Source: Nonomuraea cypriaca (lineage in GTDB: Bacteria; Actinomycetota; Actinomycetes; Streptosporangiales; Streptosporangiaceae). From it: DNA of 64,000 bases. This document shows positions 23,427 through 30,813 of this stretch, one piece after another. The position numbers were made by a program, and so were the translations under genes. The notes below the pieces were generated by a model. That model ran no database searches. It saw only the letters and a list, made by a program, of their open reading frames with translations, and was not told where the DNA came from. The DNA lies in the NCBI RefSeq assembly GCF_015645445.1, contig NZ_JADOGI010000026.1, positions 1-64,000 of the forward strand, in the 5' to 3' direction. Every line of letters starts with the position of its first letter. The stretch's first letter is position 1.

Positions 23427-24278
23427 CTACTTGCAGCGAACGGCCTTGACCGGGATCACCCAGCTGGGCTTGACGCCCTTCTTCAGCACGTAACCGGCCT
23501 CGGCCGTGGTCTTGACGAGGTGGCGGCCGGGCTCGACCGTCACGCGACCGGGCTGGACCGCGTTACCGGCGATCTCGTACTTCACGCCACGCACGCGCGG
23601 AATGAGCATCGAGGCCGGGCGGACCTTTCCGTTGGCCTTGCAGCTCTGCGCGGTCACGGTCGGCTTGATCGGCGTGGCCGGGGTCGCGCAACCGTTGGTG
23701 ATGTCGCCGCTGTAGCTGCCGTTGACATCGATCCAGCGCTGGCCGCACTGCCCCCGGTAGTCGAACGAGTAGTTCCCGGTCCGGAACGTCGCACCGGAAC
23801 CGGCCGCGAAGAAGAGCTTGCCCCAGTCGCCGGTCTCGGCGGGCATGCCGGGGCAGATCACGCTCCGGTCGGCCGTGCCGTTCTTGTCGCAGCGGTAGTT
23901 GTAGGCGGCCTTGACCTTGCTGGCGTCCGGCTTGGTCGCCGACTGCACGAAGATCTCCATCGAGCCCTTGAAGGTGCCCTCGGTAGGCGTGGTGATCGGA
24001 ACGCCAGCGCCCGGGGACTTGCGGTCCTTCAGGGTGCGGAACGTTCCAGCGTCGCGGACGGTGACCTTCCACGACGTCTTCGTGTTCCACGTCGCGATCG
24101 TGACCGTGCGCGTGAACGCGGTGGTTGCCCAGTAGCCGTGCGACCCGTTGTCCAAGTAGTTCGTGATCTGCGCGGAGTGCGTTAAGGGCGCCTGCGCGGC
24201 GGCTGGTGAAGCCGCCGCGAGCATTCCTGCGGCGATGGCCGCCGAAGCGGCAGCGGCGAGGACGGTCTTGATGTTCAA
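23427..24278 (-). CDS. Secreted protein (lysogenic conversion candidate)
   Basis: A 283-residue protein whose TTG start at 24278 has an AAGAGG ribosome site and gives a clean signal peptide (LNIKTVLAAAASAAIAAGML then AAASPAAA-QA). The mature part is beta-rich with paired Cys (YNYRCDKNG...VICPG; RGQCGQRW...TNGCATP; AQSCKAN) and ends in two Ig-like strands. No enzyme motif is visible. As a self-contained secreted-protein gene in a prophage it looks like a moron expressed from the lysogen, altering the host surface or neighbours. Function not recognised. Confidence 0.75.
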   Translation of the reverse strand: MNIKTVLAAAASAAIAAGMLAAASPAAAQAPLTHSAQITNYLDNGSHGYWATTAFTRTVTIATWNTKTSWKVTVRDAGTFRTLKDRKSPGAGVPITTPTEGTFKGSMEIFVQSATKPDASKVKAAYNYRCDKNGTADRSVICPGMPAETGDWGKLFFAAGSGATFRTGNYSFDYRGQCGQRWIDVNGSYSGDITNGCATPATPIKPTVTAQSCKANGKVRPASMLIPRVRGVKYEIAGNAVQPGRVTVEPGRHLVKTTAEAGYVLKKGVKPSWVIPVKAVRCK

Positions 24279-24661
24279 TGGTGCCTCTTTCTTCGGGGGT
24301 GAGAGAACGAAGTGACCATCACGAAAGGGAGATCGAGCATGTAGTCGGATCCCCTTGCCGCTAATAAGCCCATTCGCCCCGTTAATCTCAGCCATGCGTT
24401 CACGACGGCCGCCTGGGGATCATTGCACAAGATTGGGGAAGAAACGCCGGAAGCGCCTCCGGGATTCTTGCGCTATCAGCGGCGGCGGGCGCCCTCCAGC
24501 AACACCCGGTCAATCTCCCCGCTGAACAGGTCCGCAGGAGTCCACACGCCGGCATCGAAGGCCACGCAGATGAAAGCGCTCGCCATGGGATTCAAGGCCG
24601 AACTCGACCAGGCGAACGCTGAGCTGGAGAAGCTCCGCGCCGACGCGACTACCGAGCAGCC
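24279..24661. other. 383-bp spacer between two moron genes
   Basis: No supported gene. A plus-strand frame (24423-24689) encodes ...AELDQANAELEKLRADATTE near its end, but it lacks a ribosome site and overlaps the next gene. The region probably holds the promoter of the secreted-protein gene (minus strand). Confidence 0.4.
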
Positions 24662-25444
24662 TCAGGAGAGCGTCCACTCGCCCTTCTGATTCGCGAACCC
24701 GCTGTTCAGGCCGTACTGGAACTTCACCAGCTTCGCCGACTCCGGCACCGCGAACAAGATCACACCCTTCCGGGCGTCACCCGCATTGATCCTCGCCGCC
24801 CCGTCAAACCCCTGACCTTCCCGAATCCGGGCATAAGTCGACTGGTACTGCTGCCCCTCCGAGTCGATCACGTTAGCGCCGTTCGACGGGGCACCGTCAT
24901 AGACCGCCTGCCCCACATTCGACAACGTCAGCTGCAGGGCGACCAGCTTGGTGCCGGTGTCCGGCTTCATGTAGTCCTCAGCCGGGGTCGCAGGGTTGAA
25001 CACCTGGTTCAACGTCACCTTCATCTTCAAGCCGGGGTCCATCCCCTCAAGGGTGATCGACCCGCCGACAGCGGCAATCGACTGCTCTTGCTGTGCCGGC
25101 TGCTCTGTCGCCGCCGCCCTATCCTCTTCGGCGGCCGGGGCGCTGGAGTCGGGCGCTCGGGTGGGCGCGGCCACGTTAGGCGAGTCGGCCTCCGTCACGA
25201 TGCTCTCGCGGCCGCCGGTGTCGGAGAGAACCAGCACTACAGCAGCGCACCCGCCTAACAGCATCAGTGGGATGCCGATCGCGAGCGCCAGGATCAGACC
25301 GAGGTTCCGGCGCGGCGGCGGAGGCGGGGGGCTTGTGGGCGGCTGATACCCGTACCCAGGATGCTGCGGCTGCGGGCCACTGCCGTAGGGCTGCTGCGGT
25401 GGCTGCTGGTCGTACGGCCCGTTCGGCTGCGACGGGTAACCCAT
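24662..25444 (-). CDS. Membrane-anchored DUF4352-like protein
   Basis: A 260-residue protein from ATG at 25444 with a GGAG site. It has a cytoplasmic Pro/Gln/Tyr-rich N-terminus (about 45 residues), one membrane helix (LGLILALAIGIPLMLLGGCA), a Thr/Ala-rich extracellular linker and a C-terminal immunoglobulin-like DUF4352 domain (KLVALQLTLSNVGQAVYDGA). This family is usually host-encoded in actinobacteria and lies at the cell surface. In a prophage it could serve in superinfection exclusion, but that is inference. Confidence 0.78.
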   Translation of the reverse strand: MGYPSQPNGPYDQQPPQQPYGSGPQPQHPGYGYQPPTSPPPPPPRRNLGLILALAIGIPLMLLGGCAAVVLVLSDTGGRESIVTEADSPNVAAPTRAPDSSAPAAEEDRAAATEQPAQQEQSIAAVGGSITLEGMDPGLKMKVTLNQVFNPATPAEDYMKPDTGTKLVALQLTLSNVGQAVYDGAPSNGANVIDSEGQQYQSTYARIREGQGFDGAARINAGDARKGVILFAVPESAKLVKFQYGLNSGFANQKGEWTLS

Positions 25445-25704
25445 AGAGCGGCTCCAGGGAAGAGGCGGGAACGCTGTGGGACGTTCCAAGCATCCCCTGG
25501 GTTTACCTGTCATACATGTCCACATCCGGACACGTGGCGGATCGTGTGGGAGATCGAGCAGCGGTGGCGGCCGTGATCGTGACTCCTGGGGCTGGCCGGC
25601 GAGCTGGGATGGTGTGACGCGCGGGCGGGGTCCGTGCATCACTACCGATTCGCACGCCTTCTCTACCCCGCCCGCACGGCTCTCTATCTCGCGTTGGAGG
25701 CTGC

Positions 25705-25842
25705 GTGACGCGCCCCCGTACGAACCCTCTGGTCCGTCTGTGGCGGCGGCTCGTGGGCGCTCTCGACTCGCTCGCGCGGTGGGACGAGCCTGAGCCCTGG
25801 GACGTGGCTGATTGGGGATTCGACCAGCCCGAGCGGCGCTGA
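25705..25842 (+). CDS. Possible 45-residue protein
   Basis: GTG at 25705 with TTGGAGG four bases upstream. The product (VTRPRTNPLVRLWRRLVGAL, then acidic DEPEPWDVADWGFDQPERR) has a basic Trp-containing half and an acidic half. It ends just before a long bidirectional terminator. Other short GTG frames lie upstream (25516-25705), so this may be the last of several tiny overlapping genes. Evidence is only the ribosome site and terminator. Confidence 0.45.
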   Translation: MTRPRTNPLVRLWRRLVGALDSLARWDEPEPWDVADWGFDQPERR

Positions 25843-25850
25843 TCGCGCAC

Positions 25851-25897
25851 ACAACGAAAGAGCCCGCCCCCGGTGATGGGGCGGGCTCTTTCGTTGT
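25851..25897. terminator. Long bidirectional terminator
   Basis: A near-perfect 20-bp stem, ACAACGAAAGAGCCCGCCCC pairing with its complement around a short loop, with A-rich 5' and T-rich 3' flanks. It separates convergent genes. Confidence 0.85.
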
Positions 25898-25914
25898 GTG
25901 GGGAAGTGCGCCGG

Positions 25915-26241
25915 TCAGCAGCCAAAGAACGCATGCGGAGCGAGGTCGGACGCGCCGTCGATCCACTCATCGCGGGCGATCATGTCGATCTCGATGGCAT
26001 ATGCCGCCTCGTACCAGCGGTCAGAGGCGGCGGGGTCGCGCTGCTCAAGGATCTCGGCGATCCAGCTGAGAGTGATGATGGCGGCTCTGGCCTCGTCGCC
26101 GGCGCTCTTGTCTCGCTGAGCTGTGGCGAGCACGTACATGTCACACAGTTCGCGGGTAGTGCGTGCTCCGAGCATGGCGCGGCCACGAGCATGCATCGCG
26201 GCGAGTCGGGCCTTGGCATCGTCGGCGGTCGTGTGCGTCAT
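25915..26241 (-). CDS. Hypothetical early phage protein
   Basis: A 108-residue helical protein from ATG at 26241 (MTHTTADDAKARLAAMHARG), ending HAFFGC. It has the pattern TRELCDMYVLATAQRDKSAG then AIITLSWIAEILEQRDPAAS, like a TPR-sized helical bundle. Single-gene unit from promoter D. Function unknown. Confidence 0.75.
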   Translation of the reverse strand: MTHTTADDAKARLAAMHARGRAMLGARTTRELCDMYVLATAQRDKSAGDEARAAIITLSWIAEILEQRDPAASDRWYEAAYAIEIDMIARDEWIDGASDLAPHAFFGC

Positions 26242-26282
26242 TGTTTCTCCTCGGATCGGAAACATTGTTGCTTGATACGACA

Positions 26283-26312
26283 ACGTTAAGAGGAGGCCAG
26301 GGATCATGTCAA
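26283..26312 (-). promoter_or_regulatory. Early promoter D
   Basis: Minus strand: -35 TTGACA (26307-26312), 18-bp spacer, -10 TAACGT (26283-26288), then TGTCGTATCAAGCAACAATG, the conserved dyad. Reads into the 25915-26241 gene. Confidence 0.78.
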
Positions 26313-26345
26313 CTCATGCGACACGGTTACGCGTAGGCACAAGAA

Positions 26346-26372
26346 CGGCCCCCGGCGCGATGCCGAGGGCCG
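26346..26372 (-). terminator. Terminator after the 26387 gene
   Basis: CGGCCC...GGGCCG stem with inner CGGC/GCCG pairing, followed on the minus strand by GTTCTTGT. It separates the two neighbouring single-gene units. Confidence 0.55.
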
Positions 26373-26386
26373 ATCGTCTAAGCAGG

Positions 26387-26773
26387 TCAGGCCATGTTGT
26401 TGGCCGCCGCAGCCTCGGGCGTCAGCAGCCAGAACTCGGCACGCCCGATCACCGACGACACGCCGCGCTCGCGCGCAATGCCGCTGTAGTGCCAGCGGGC
26501 GCTGTCGGTGCGGTAGCTGTCGTTCAGCAGGTCGCACACCTCGTCGAGCGCGGCGAGTAGGCCGGGCGCGTACTCGCCGACCTGCACACGCTGGGCGGTG
26601 TTGTTCTGCACGTGCCAGAGGGTCACGCGGCCGAGCTTGCCGTCGCGGTGGGCGGTGGCCGAGAGGGTGTCGGCGCTGGCGAGCCAGGTCGTGCCGTTCG
26701 GGCCGGCCGTGTGCGTGAGGGCGACGGCGGTCATGCTGATGGCGCGGGCGGCCTGGGCGGCGATGGTGGTCAT
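26387..26773 (-). CDS. Hypothetical early phage protein
   Basis: A 128-residue protein from ATG at 26773 (MTTIAAQAARAISMTAVALT), with GAGGAGAG upstream. It contains TLWHVQNNTAQRVQVGEYAP and an acidic helical stretch (LLAALDEVCDLLNDS). No recognised domain. Single-gene unit from promoter E. Confidence 0.74.
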   Translation of the reverse strand: MTTIAAQAARAISMTAVALTHTAGPNGTTWLASADTLSATAHRDGKLGRVTLWHVQNNTAQRVQVGEYAPGLLAALDEVCDLLNDSYRTDSARWHYSGIARERGVSSVIGRAEFWLLTPEAAAANNMA

Positions 26774-26820
26774 GGTCTCTCCTCGGTGGTTGCGAACCAA
26801 CGTTGTTGTCTTATACGACG

Positions 26821-26849
26821 ACGTTAAGAGGGGCGGAAAACCGTGTCAA
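26821..26849 (-). promoter_or_regulatory. Early promoter E
   Basis: Minus strand: -35 TTGACA (26844-26849), 17-bp spacer, -10 TAACGT (26821-26826), preceded by GTCGCATGTG and followed by CGTCGTATAAGACAACAACG. Confidence 0.78.
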
Positions 26850-26870
26850 CACATGCGACAAGGGGAAGGG

Positions 26871-27698
26871 TCACGCCACCGGCGAGAGCAGATCGAGCTG
26901 CTCGGGCACCGTCAGCGCAGCCCGCCTAAGCGACGCGATCCGCGCCGCCGCCTCCGCATCCCACCCGGCTTGATACGCGCCGTCGTACGGGTCGAGATCG
27001 CGAGCAACGGCCGGGCGGAGATCAAGCGGCAACGCCCCCGCCGGCAACCCGGCGCGCAGCTCGGCGAGCATCGCCCGACGCCACGCGAGCACCCGCGCGA
27101 GGTTCTTGTCCGGGGCGCGCGTGATGTACGTCCCGTCAATGGTGTGAGCGTGGTGCAGGTCGCGAGCGATACGCGAGCGCAGCAGCGACGAGACGCGCCC
27201 AACGTGGACGTGCTTGCCGATCGAGCGCGCGACTCGCGCCAGGTTGCCGGCGGCGTCCGACAGTTTCCACGCCGTGCTGCCGCCGACGAACAGGGCGTCG
27301 AAATCGTCCCAGTCCCAGAAGTCGCAGAACTCCATCCGATCCTGCGCGACCAGAGCGACCGGGAACCCGAGATCGCGGATCCGGCCGAGCATCTCGTACG
27401 AGCGCGAGATCGAGCGGAAAGCGTCGCCGACGACATCGGGGGCGACGACGAACAGGCACCAGGGCGCGAGGTGACGCATCGAGCGCAGCCACGTCAGGAA
27501 CGCCTCGTGGCCGGGGTACGCGCCGCCGAACACGCCGTTGTCGGCGCACCACCACCAGCCCTCGCGCATCCGGTTGCCCTGGGCCGGGGTGGTGATCGCG
27601 CCGAGGCGGCCAGCGCTGATGTGGTGCTGGATCGCCTCGGTGCTCGGCGGCGTCATGTAGAGCGGCGCCGACGTGTCGAGCGGGGGGAAGCCGGTCAC
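26871..27698 (-). CDS. DpdA-like (tRNA/DNA-guanine transglycosylase fold) protein
   Basis: A 275-residue protein with a TIM-barrel-like alternation. CADNGVFGGAYPGHE resembles the nucleophile region DSGGF of tRNA-guanine transglycosylases, FVVAPDVVGD and ALFVGGSTAWKLS are barrel strands, and HTIDGTYITRAP resembles the second Asp and TR motif. Short proteins of this type in phages are often annotated as DpdA family, which exchange guanine in DNA for 7-deazaguanines. No preQ0 synthesis genes are visible here, so substrate would come from the host or the unseen part. Assignment moderate. Confidence 0.6.
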   Translation of the reverse strand: MTGFPPLDTSAPLYMTPPSTEAIQHHISAGRLGAITTPAQGNRMREGWWWCADNGVFGGAYPGHEAFLTWLRSMRHLAPWCLFVVAPDVVGDAFRSISRSYEMLGRIRDLGFPVALVAQDRMEFCDFWDWDDFDALFVGGSTAWKLSDAAGNLARVARSIGKHVHVGRVSSLLRSRIARDLHHAHTIDGTYITRAPDKNLARVLAWRRAMLAELRAGLPAGALPLDLRPAVARDLDPYDGAYQAGWDAEAAARIASLRRAALTVPEQLDLLSPVA

Positions 27699-28270
27699 GA
27701 GCTGCTCGCGAGGTGGTCCCCGCCGGTCTCGCAGGTGTGCGCGTCGCGCTTGGCGATCAGCTCGTCGAGGTCGTCCCCGGCGTCGATGAACTCGATCAGC
27801 CCATCGCAGTCGGTGCAGCGGAGGATCGGATAGGCGTCGTCGCGGTTGACGTACGCGGGGCGCGGCTTGGCGCTCTCGCGCTGGTCGAGCAGCTCGGCGA
27901 GCACGTCCATCTCGGCCGCCGCGATGGCGTACGCGCGACGCAGGTACGAGCCGGACAAGTCGCCGGCCAGCCGCGCGAACTCGTCGGCCTGCTTGCGGTA
28001 GTAGCTGCGGGCCTGCTCGATCCCGACCGAACCGGCGACGGACTCGGCGCGCTGCTCGGCGCGCTCGGCCAGGTCGAGCAGATCCACGAGCATGGCCAGC
28101 TCGTCGAGCACGGCGCGGGCACCGTTGCGGGCAGCGCGCCCGACGCCAGGTCGAGCGAGGGTGGCGTGCGCGGCCTCGATCCTGCGCGCGATGTAGCGAG
28201 AGATCGGCGCGATAGGCGTCTTACGCGCGGCGTCGGCGGGGATCGTTGCCGCGTGCGGGGTGTGGTTCAT
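27695..28270 (-). CDS. Phage protein with C-terminal Cys/His cluster
   Basis: A 191-residue protein from ATG at 28270 with a GAGGG site. A long helical region (residues about 25-140) is followed by RCTDCDGLIEFIDAGDDLDE ... HTCETGG, a probable zinc site. It overlaps the DpdA-like gene by 4 bp, so the two may act together. Function not recognised. Confidence 0.7.
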   Translation of the reverse strand: MNHTPHAATIPADAARKTPIAPISRYIARRIEAAHATLARPGVGRAARNGARAVLDELAMLVDLLDLAERAEQRAESVAGSVGIEQARSYYRKQADEFARLAGDLSGSYLRRAYAIAAAEMDVLAELLDQRESAKPRPAYVNRDDAYPILRCTDCDGLIEFIDAGDDLDELIAKRDAHTCETGGDHLASSS

Positions 28271-28401
28271 GCTTCCCTCTGGTTTGTGTGCCGCGTGGCG
28301 CTTGCGGCTCTGTGGTGGCTTGTGAGCGGCTTTGTGGCCGGTGTGGTCTGTGGGTTCCGAGTTGCCCGTGTTCGCGGGTGTGTGGCCGCTTGTGGCTCCG
28401 C

Positions 28402-28620
28402 CTAGGGCTGGTTGTGCCGTGTGGTGAGGTGGCCGGGTTGTGCGCTGGGCCATTCGGCGAGCCGGAGCAGGATGCGGGCGGCGACGATCCACGGGGTGCC
28501 GCGCTCGGTGGCGTTGGCGAGTGCTCGGCGGATCTCGGCGGGTGTCCAGTCGGCGCGTAGGGCGGTGAGCAGGTCGATCAGCTCGGGCTCGGCGCGGTGG
28601 AGGGCGATGCGGGCGAGCAT
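28402..28620 (-). CDS. Small helical phage protein
   Basis: A 72-residue protein (MLARIALHRAEPELIDLLTA) with an AGGAG ribosome site. It is helix-rich, with ADWTPAEIRRALANATERGT, and ends in a polar tail. It lies 153 bp after the zinc-finger gene. The 130 bp downstream are low complexity, GTG-rich and seem non-coding. Function unknown. Confidence 0.68.
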   Translation of the reverse strand: MLARIALHRAEPELIDLLTALRADWTPAEIRRALANATERGTPWIVAARILLRLAEWPSAQPGHLTTRHNQP

Positions 28621-28693
28621 GGGTGTCTCCTGGGGCTGCTGTGGCTCGCGGGGCTAGAGGGGGTCTCTCGCGGGCGTAGAGGTGCGGGTGGTG

Positions 28694-28731
28694 CCTAGGA
28701 GACCTAGGGCGGGGTGTTATCCGCTCCTAGG
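28694..28731. repeat. Three CCTAGG palindromes in a small intergenic region
   Basis: Perfect CCTAGG at 28694-28699, 28703-28708 and 28726-28731 inside the 153-bp gap between 28402-28620 and 28774-29322. They may form a protein-binding cluster. No promoter core is obvious. Confidence 0.45.
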
Positions 28732-28773
28732 CCCCCTACGGCGCCGTCTAGATCGGTGTGAGAGCTGAGGGCT

Positions 28774-29322
28774 CTACCCGGCGAGCTGTGCGGCGAGATG
28801 GTGCCGGGCCTCGTGGGAGCGCGCGAGCGGGCGGCCGATCCCGTTCACGCATGAGCTGTTCGGCTGCGCCTGGCAGGGCGGCCACGGGCACTCGATGGCG
28901 CGCGCCTGCGACTCGCTGGGGCTGATGCCGCGCGCCTGCTGCCACGCGATCGGCGGCGGCCCGATGCGGCGCTGCCCGGCCGGGAGGGCGCGCGGGGTGT
29001 CGATGTGGAGACCATCGGCGGCGGCGGCGATCGAGCTGAGGAGCTGCTGCCGGTACTCGCTCGGGTCGTCGGTGTTCGGGGCGGGCACCTGGTGGGCGGC
29101 GAGGCGCTCGTCACGGATGCGGGTGACCTCGGCGAGCAGCTTGTCGAGCGACACGAACGCGGCGCGCGTGGCGAGCGCCAGGGAGGCGGCCTTGGCGTCG
29201 CGCGGGGTGACCTTGTGCAGCCCGGCGTTGTGCCAGGCGGCCGGGGTGTCGGGCTGCCACGTGAACGTCGGGAACAGGCTCGACAGGTAGCGCAGGAAGG
29301 TGACTGTCTCGGTGGGCGTCAT
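28774..29322 (-). CDS. Zinc-finger phage protein linked to replication
   Basis: A 182-residue protein beginning MTPTETVTFLRYLSSLFPTF. The C-terminal CPWPPCQAQPNSSCVNGIGR ... RSHEARH fits the small actinophage zinc-finger CPxC-x-G-x-C-HxxR. The N-terminal helical part resembles helicase-loader-like proteins paired with phage initiators. It starts 5 bp after the initiator gene stop, so a helicase-loading role is plausible but not proven. Confidence 0.7.
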   Translation of the reverse strand: MTPTETVTFLRYLSSLFPTFTWQPDTPAAWHNAGLHKVTPRDAKAASLALATRAAFVSLDKLLAEVTRIRDERLAAHQVPAPNTDDPSEYRQQLLSSIAAAADGLHIDTPRALPAGQRRIGPPPIAWQQARGISPSESQARAIECPWPPCQAQPNSSCVNGIGRPLARSHEARHHLAAQLAG

Positions 29323-29327
29323 CGGTG

Positions 29328-30548
29328 TTACTCCAGCTCTCCAGTGATGACGATGCGGTGGGCGGTGGTTGTGCTCGCGTAATCGCCGGTGCCGGTAGCG
29401 GCGGCCTCGGCGGCGAGCGCGGCGTGCATGGCGGCCTCGTAGGCGGCCTCTTGGGCGGCGGCCTTGCCGGTGGGCTTGGCTGGGCTGCTCTTGGCGGCGT
29501 CGCGCTTGGCCTGGAGGTGCATTTGCTCGTAGTGCTTGCGCAGCTTGGGCAGGCTCAGCACGTTGGCGCGCCAGAAGTCGCTGTCGTGGGCCCAGTCGAT
29601 CGCGGCGTTGATGTGGCCCTCGGGGATCGCGTCGCGGTCGAGCATCAGGCGGGCGGCGTCGCGCCAGCGCTGGGTGATGACGGGTCGCTTGACGCCGTGG
29701 GCGGCGATGCGGTCGGCGAGGCGGGCGCAGATGCGCTCGACGTCGAGCCGTCGCACGTCTGGGGGCAGGGCGGGCACGATCTCGGTCTGCTCGGGTGCGG
29801 CCTGCTGGGGCTGCTCGTCCTCCGCGTCGGGCGTCGCAGACGTGTTTTTACTACCTGTAGTAGTACGTGGAGTACTACTACTAACTACCTTCCCCCTACC
29901 CCTAGATCCCTTAGCCGAAGGGTTAGCGGGACCCTTCGGGGAACCCTTAGCGTTACCCTTCCGTGATCCAGTCCATCGGCCCTCGGCAACCGCCCTGAGC
30001 TGCGGATCCGCCGCCGGGCCGCCGAGCTGCTCCACGAACAGCGCCAGCTCGGCCGCAACGTGCGGTTTTTCCTGCGTCTTGTCCTGGAACTCGCCGAGGT
30101 CGCGGATGCGCAGCAGCTCGGCGAGCAGCACGGGGGGCAGGTGCGGCGACTCGATCAGCGCGGCGGCGTTGCGGGCCGACCGCATCAGGTTGGGGATCTT
30201 CCACACGCCGTCGAGTCGCACGAGCGACCTGATCAGCAACTCCTCGGTGTCCTCGTCCACGACGACGAGCGCACCGCCAGAGGGGTTAGCCGAAGGGTTG
30301 GCCGAACCGTTCTCGGAAGGGTTCGGGGAAGGGTTCGTCAGCTCGGCGAGCCCGGCGCGAACGTCGGCCGGGGTGAGATCAGACGCCGTGCCCGCCCACT
30401 TGCGCTCGCGCAGCGCCAACGTCCCGCAGTAGGAGAGATCCGGCTGCGAGAGCAGGAAGAGAAACAGACGCTGGGCGTTCGCCGAGTAGGCGCGGAACTG
30501 CTCGTCACGCCAGATCGACGTGAAGACGCGCGCCTCGTCACGAGCCAT
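29328..30548 (-). CDS. Phage replication initiator (replisome organiser)
   Basis: A 406-residue protein. The N-terminal winged-helix region (ARDEARVFTSIWRDEQFRAY ... NAQRLFLFLLSQPDLSYCGT) is typical of actinophage replication initiators. Two repetitive stretches, NPSPNPSENGSANPSANPSG and GSRKGNAKGSPKGPANPSAK, are encoded by DNA repeats that look like iterons. The C-terminal part (residues about 260-370) is a helical domain like DnaD or helicase-loader-binding regions. It overlaps the upstream Cys-rich gene by 11 bp. It would bind origin DNA and recruit host helicase. Confidence 0.8.
   Translation of the reverse strand: MARDEARVFTSIWRDEQFRAYSANAQRLFLFLLSQPDLSYCGTLALRERKWAGTASDLTPADVRAGLAELTNPSPNPSENGSANPSANPSGGALVVVDEDTEELLIRSLVRLDGVWKIPNLMRSARNAAALIESPHLPPVLLAELLRIRDLGEFQDKTQEKPHVAAELALFVEQLGGPAADPQLRAVAEGRWTGSRKGNAKGSPKGPANPSAKGSRGRGKVVSSSTPRTTTGSKNTSATPDAEDEQPQQAAPEQTEIVPALPPDVRRLDVERICARLADRIAAHGVKRPVITQRWRDAARLMLDRDAIPEGHINAAIDWAHDSDFWRANVLSLPKLRKHYEQMHLQAKRDAAKSSPAKPTGKAAAQEAAYEAAMHAALAAEAAATGTGDYASTTTAHRIVITGELE
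29846..30338. other. Putative phage replication origin inside the initiator gene
   Basis: Five tandem 12-bp units (30279-30338) with core GAAGGGTT or its variants, a second cluster of ACCCTT/AAGGGT motifs at 29906-29963, and next to it a 45-bp stretch rich in TACTAC/TAGTAG (29846-29890), strikingly AT-rich for this genome. Iterons, AT-rich unwinding element and location in the initiator gene copy the layout of lambda ori in gene O. In-frame amino acid repeats could also explain the DNA repeats. Confidence 0.6.
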
Positions 30549-30813
30549 TGCGGTTGTGCTCCGTTCGCGTGTCGCCCCTCGCCGGGGGCGTGGTGTAGGT
30601 GGTCGAGCCGTTGTTCGATCGAGCGGGTCGCGAGCTAGGACAGCCGCCGCAGTAGCAGCGGGCCGGCGCGCAGTAGGCGGTGGCGCCTGGCTCGGGCTTC
30701 CCGGCGAGGGCGGCCGGGGTGTGCTCGGCGCAACGCCACCCGATCAGGTAGTAGCGCGCCCCGAGGGCGTCGCAGTGACGCCCTCGGGGTGTTGGCCGGT
30801 GGCCGCACTGCAC
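30538..30813 (-). CDS. Small Cys-rich protein
   Basis: A 91-residue protein from GTG at 30813, which overlaps the upstream TAG stop. It has VQCGHRPTPRGRHCDALGAR, WRCAEHTP, and ARCYCGGCPSSRP: eight Cys/His in the pattern of a double zinc finger. The rest is basic and Ser/Thr-rich. Similar small zinc proteins precede replication genes in actinophages. Longer frames upstream are shadows of the neighbouring coiled-coil gene. Confidence 0.65.
   Translation of the reverse strand: MQCGHRPTPRGRHCDALGARYYLIGWRCAEHTPAALAGKPEPGATAYCAPARCYCGGCPSSRPARSNNGSTTYTTPPARGDTRTEHNRNGS

Noticed and set aside
24423..24689. Plus-strand 88-codon frame ending in a coiled-coil-like segment
   Set aside because: No ribosome site or promoter, overlaps the DUF4352-like gene, and the first 45 codons look non-coding. 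Could be a remnant.
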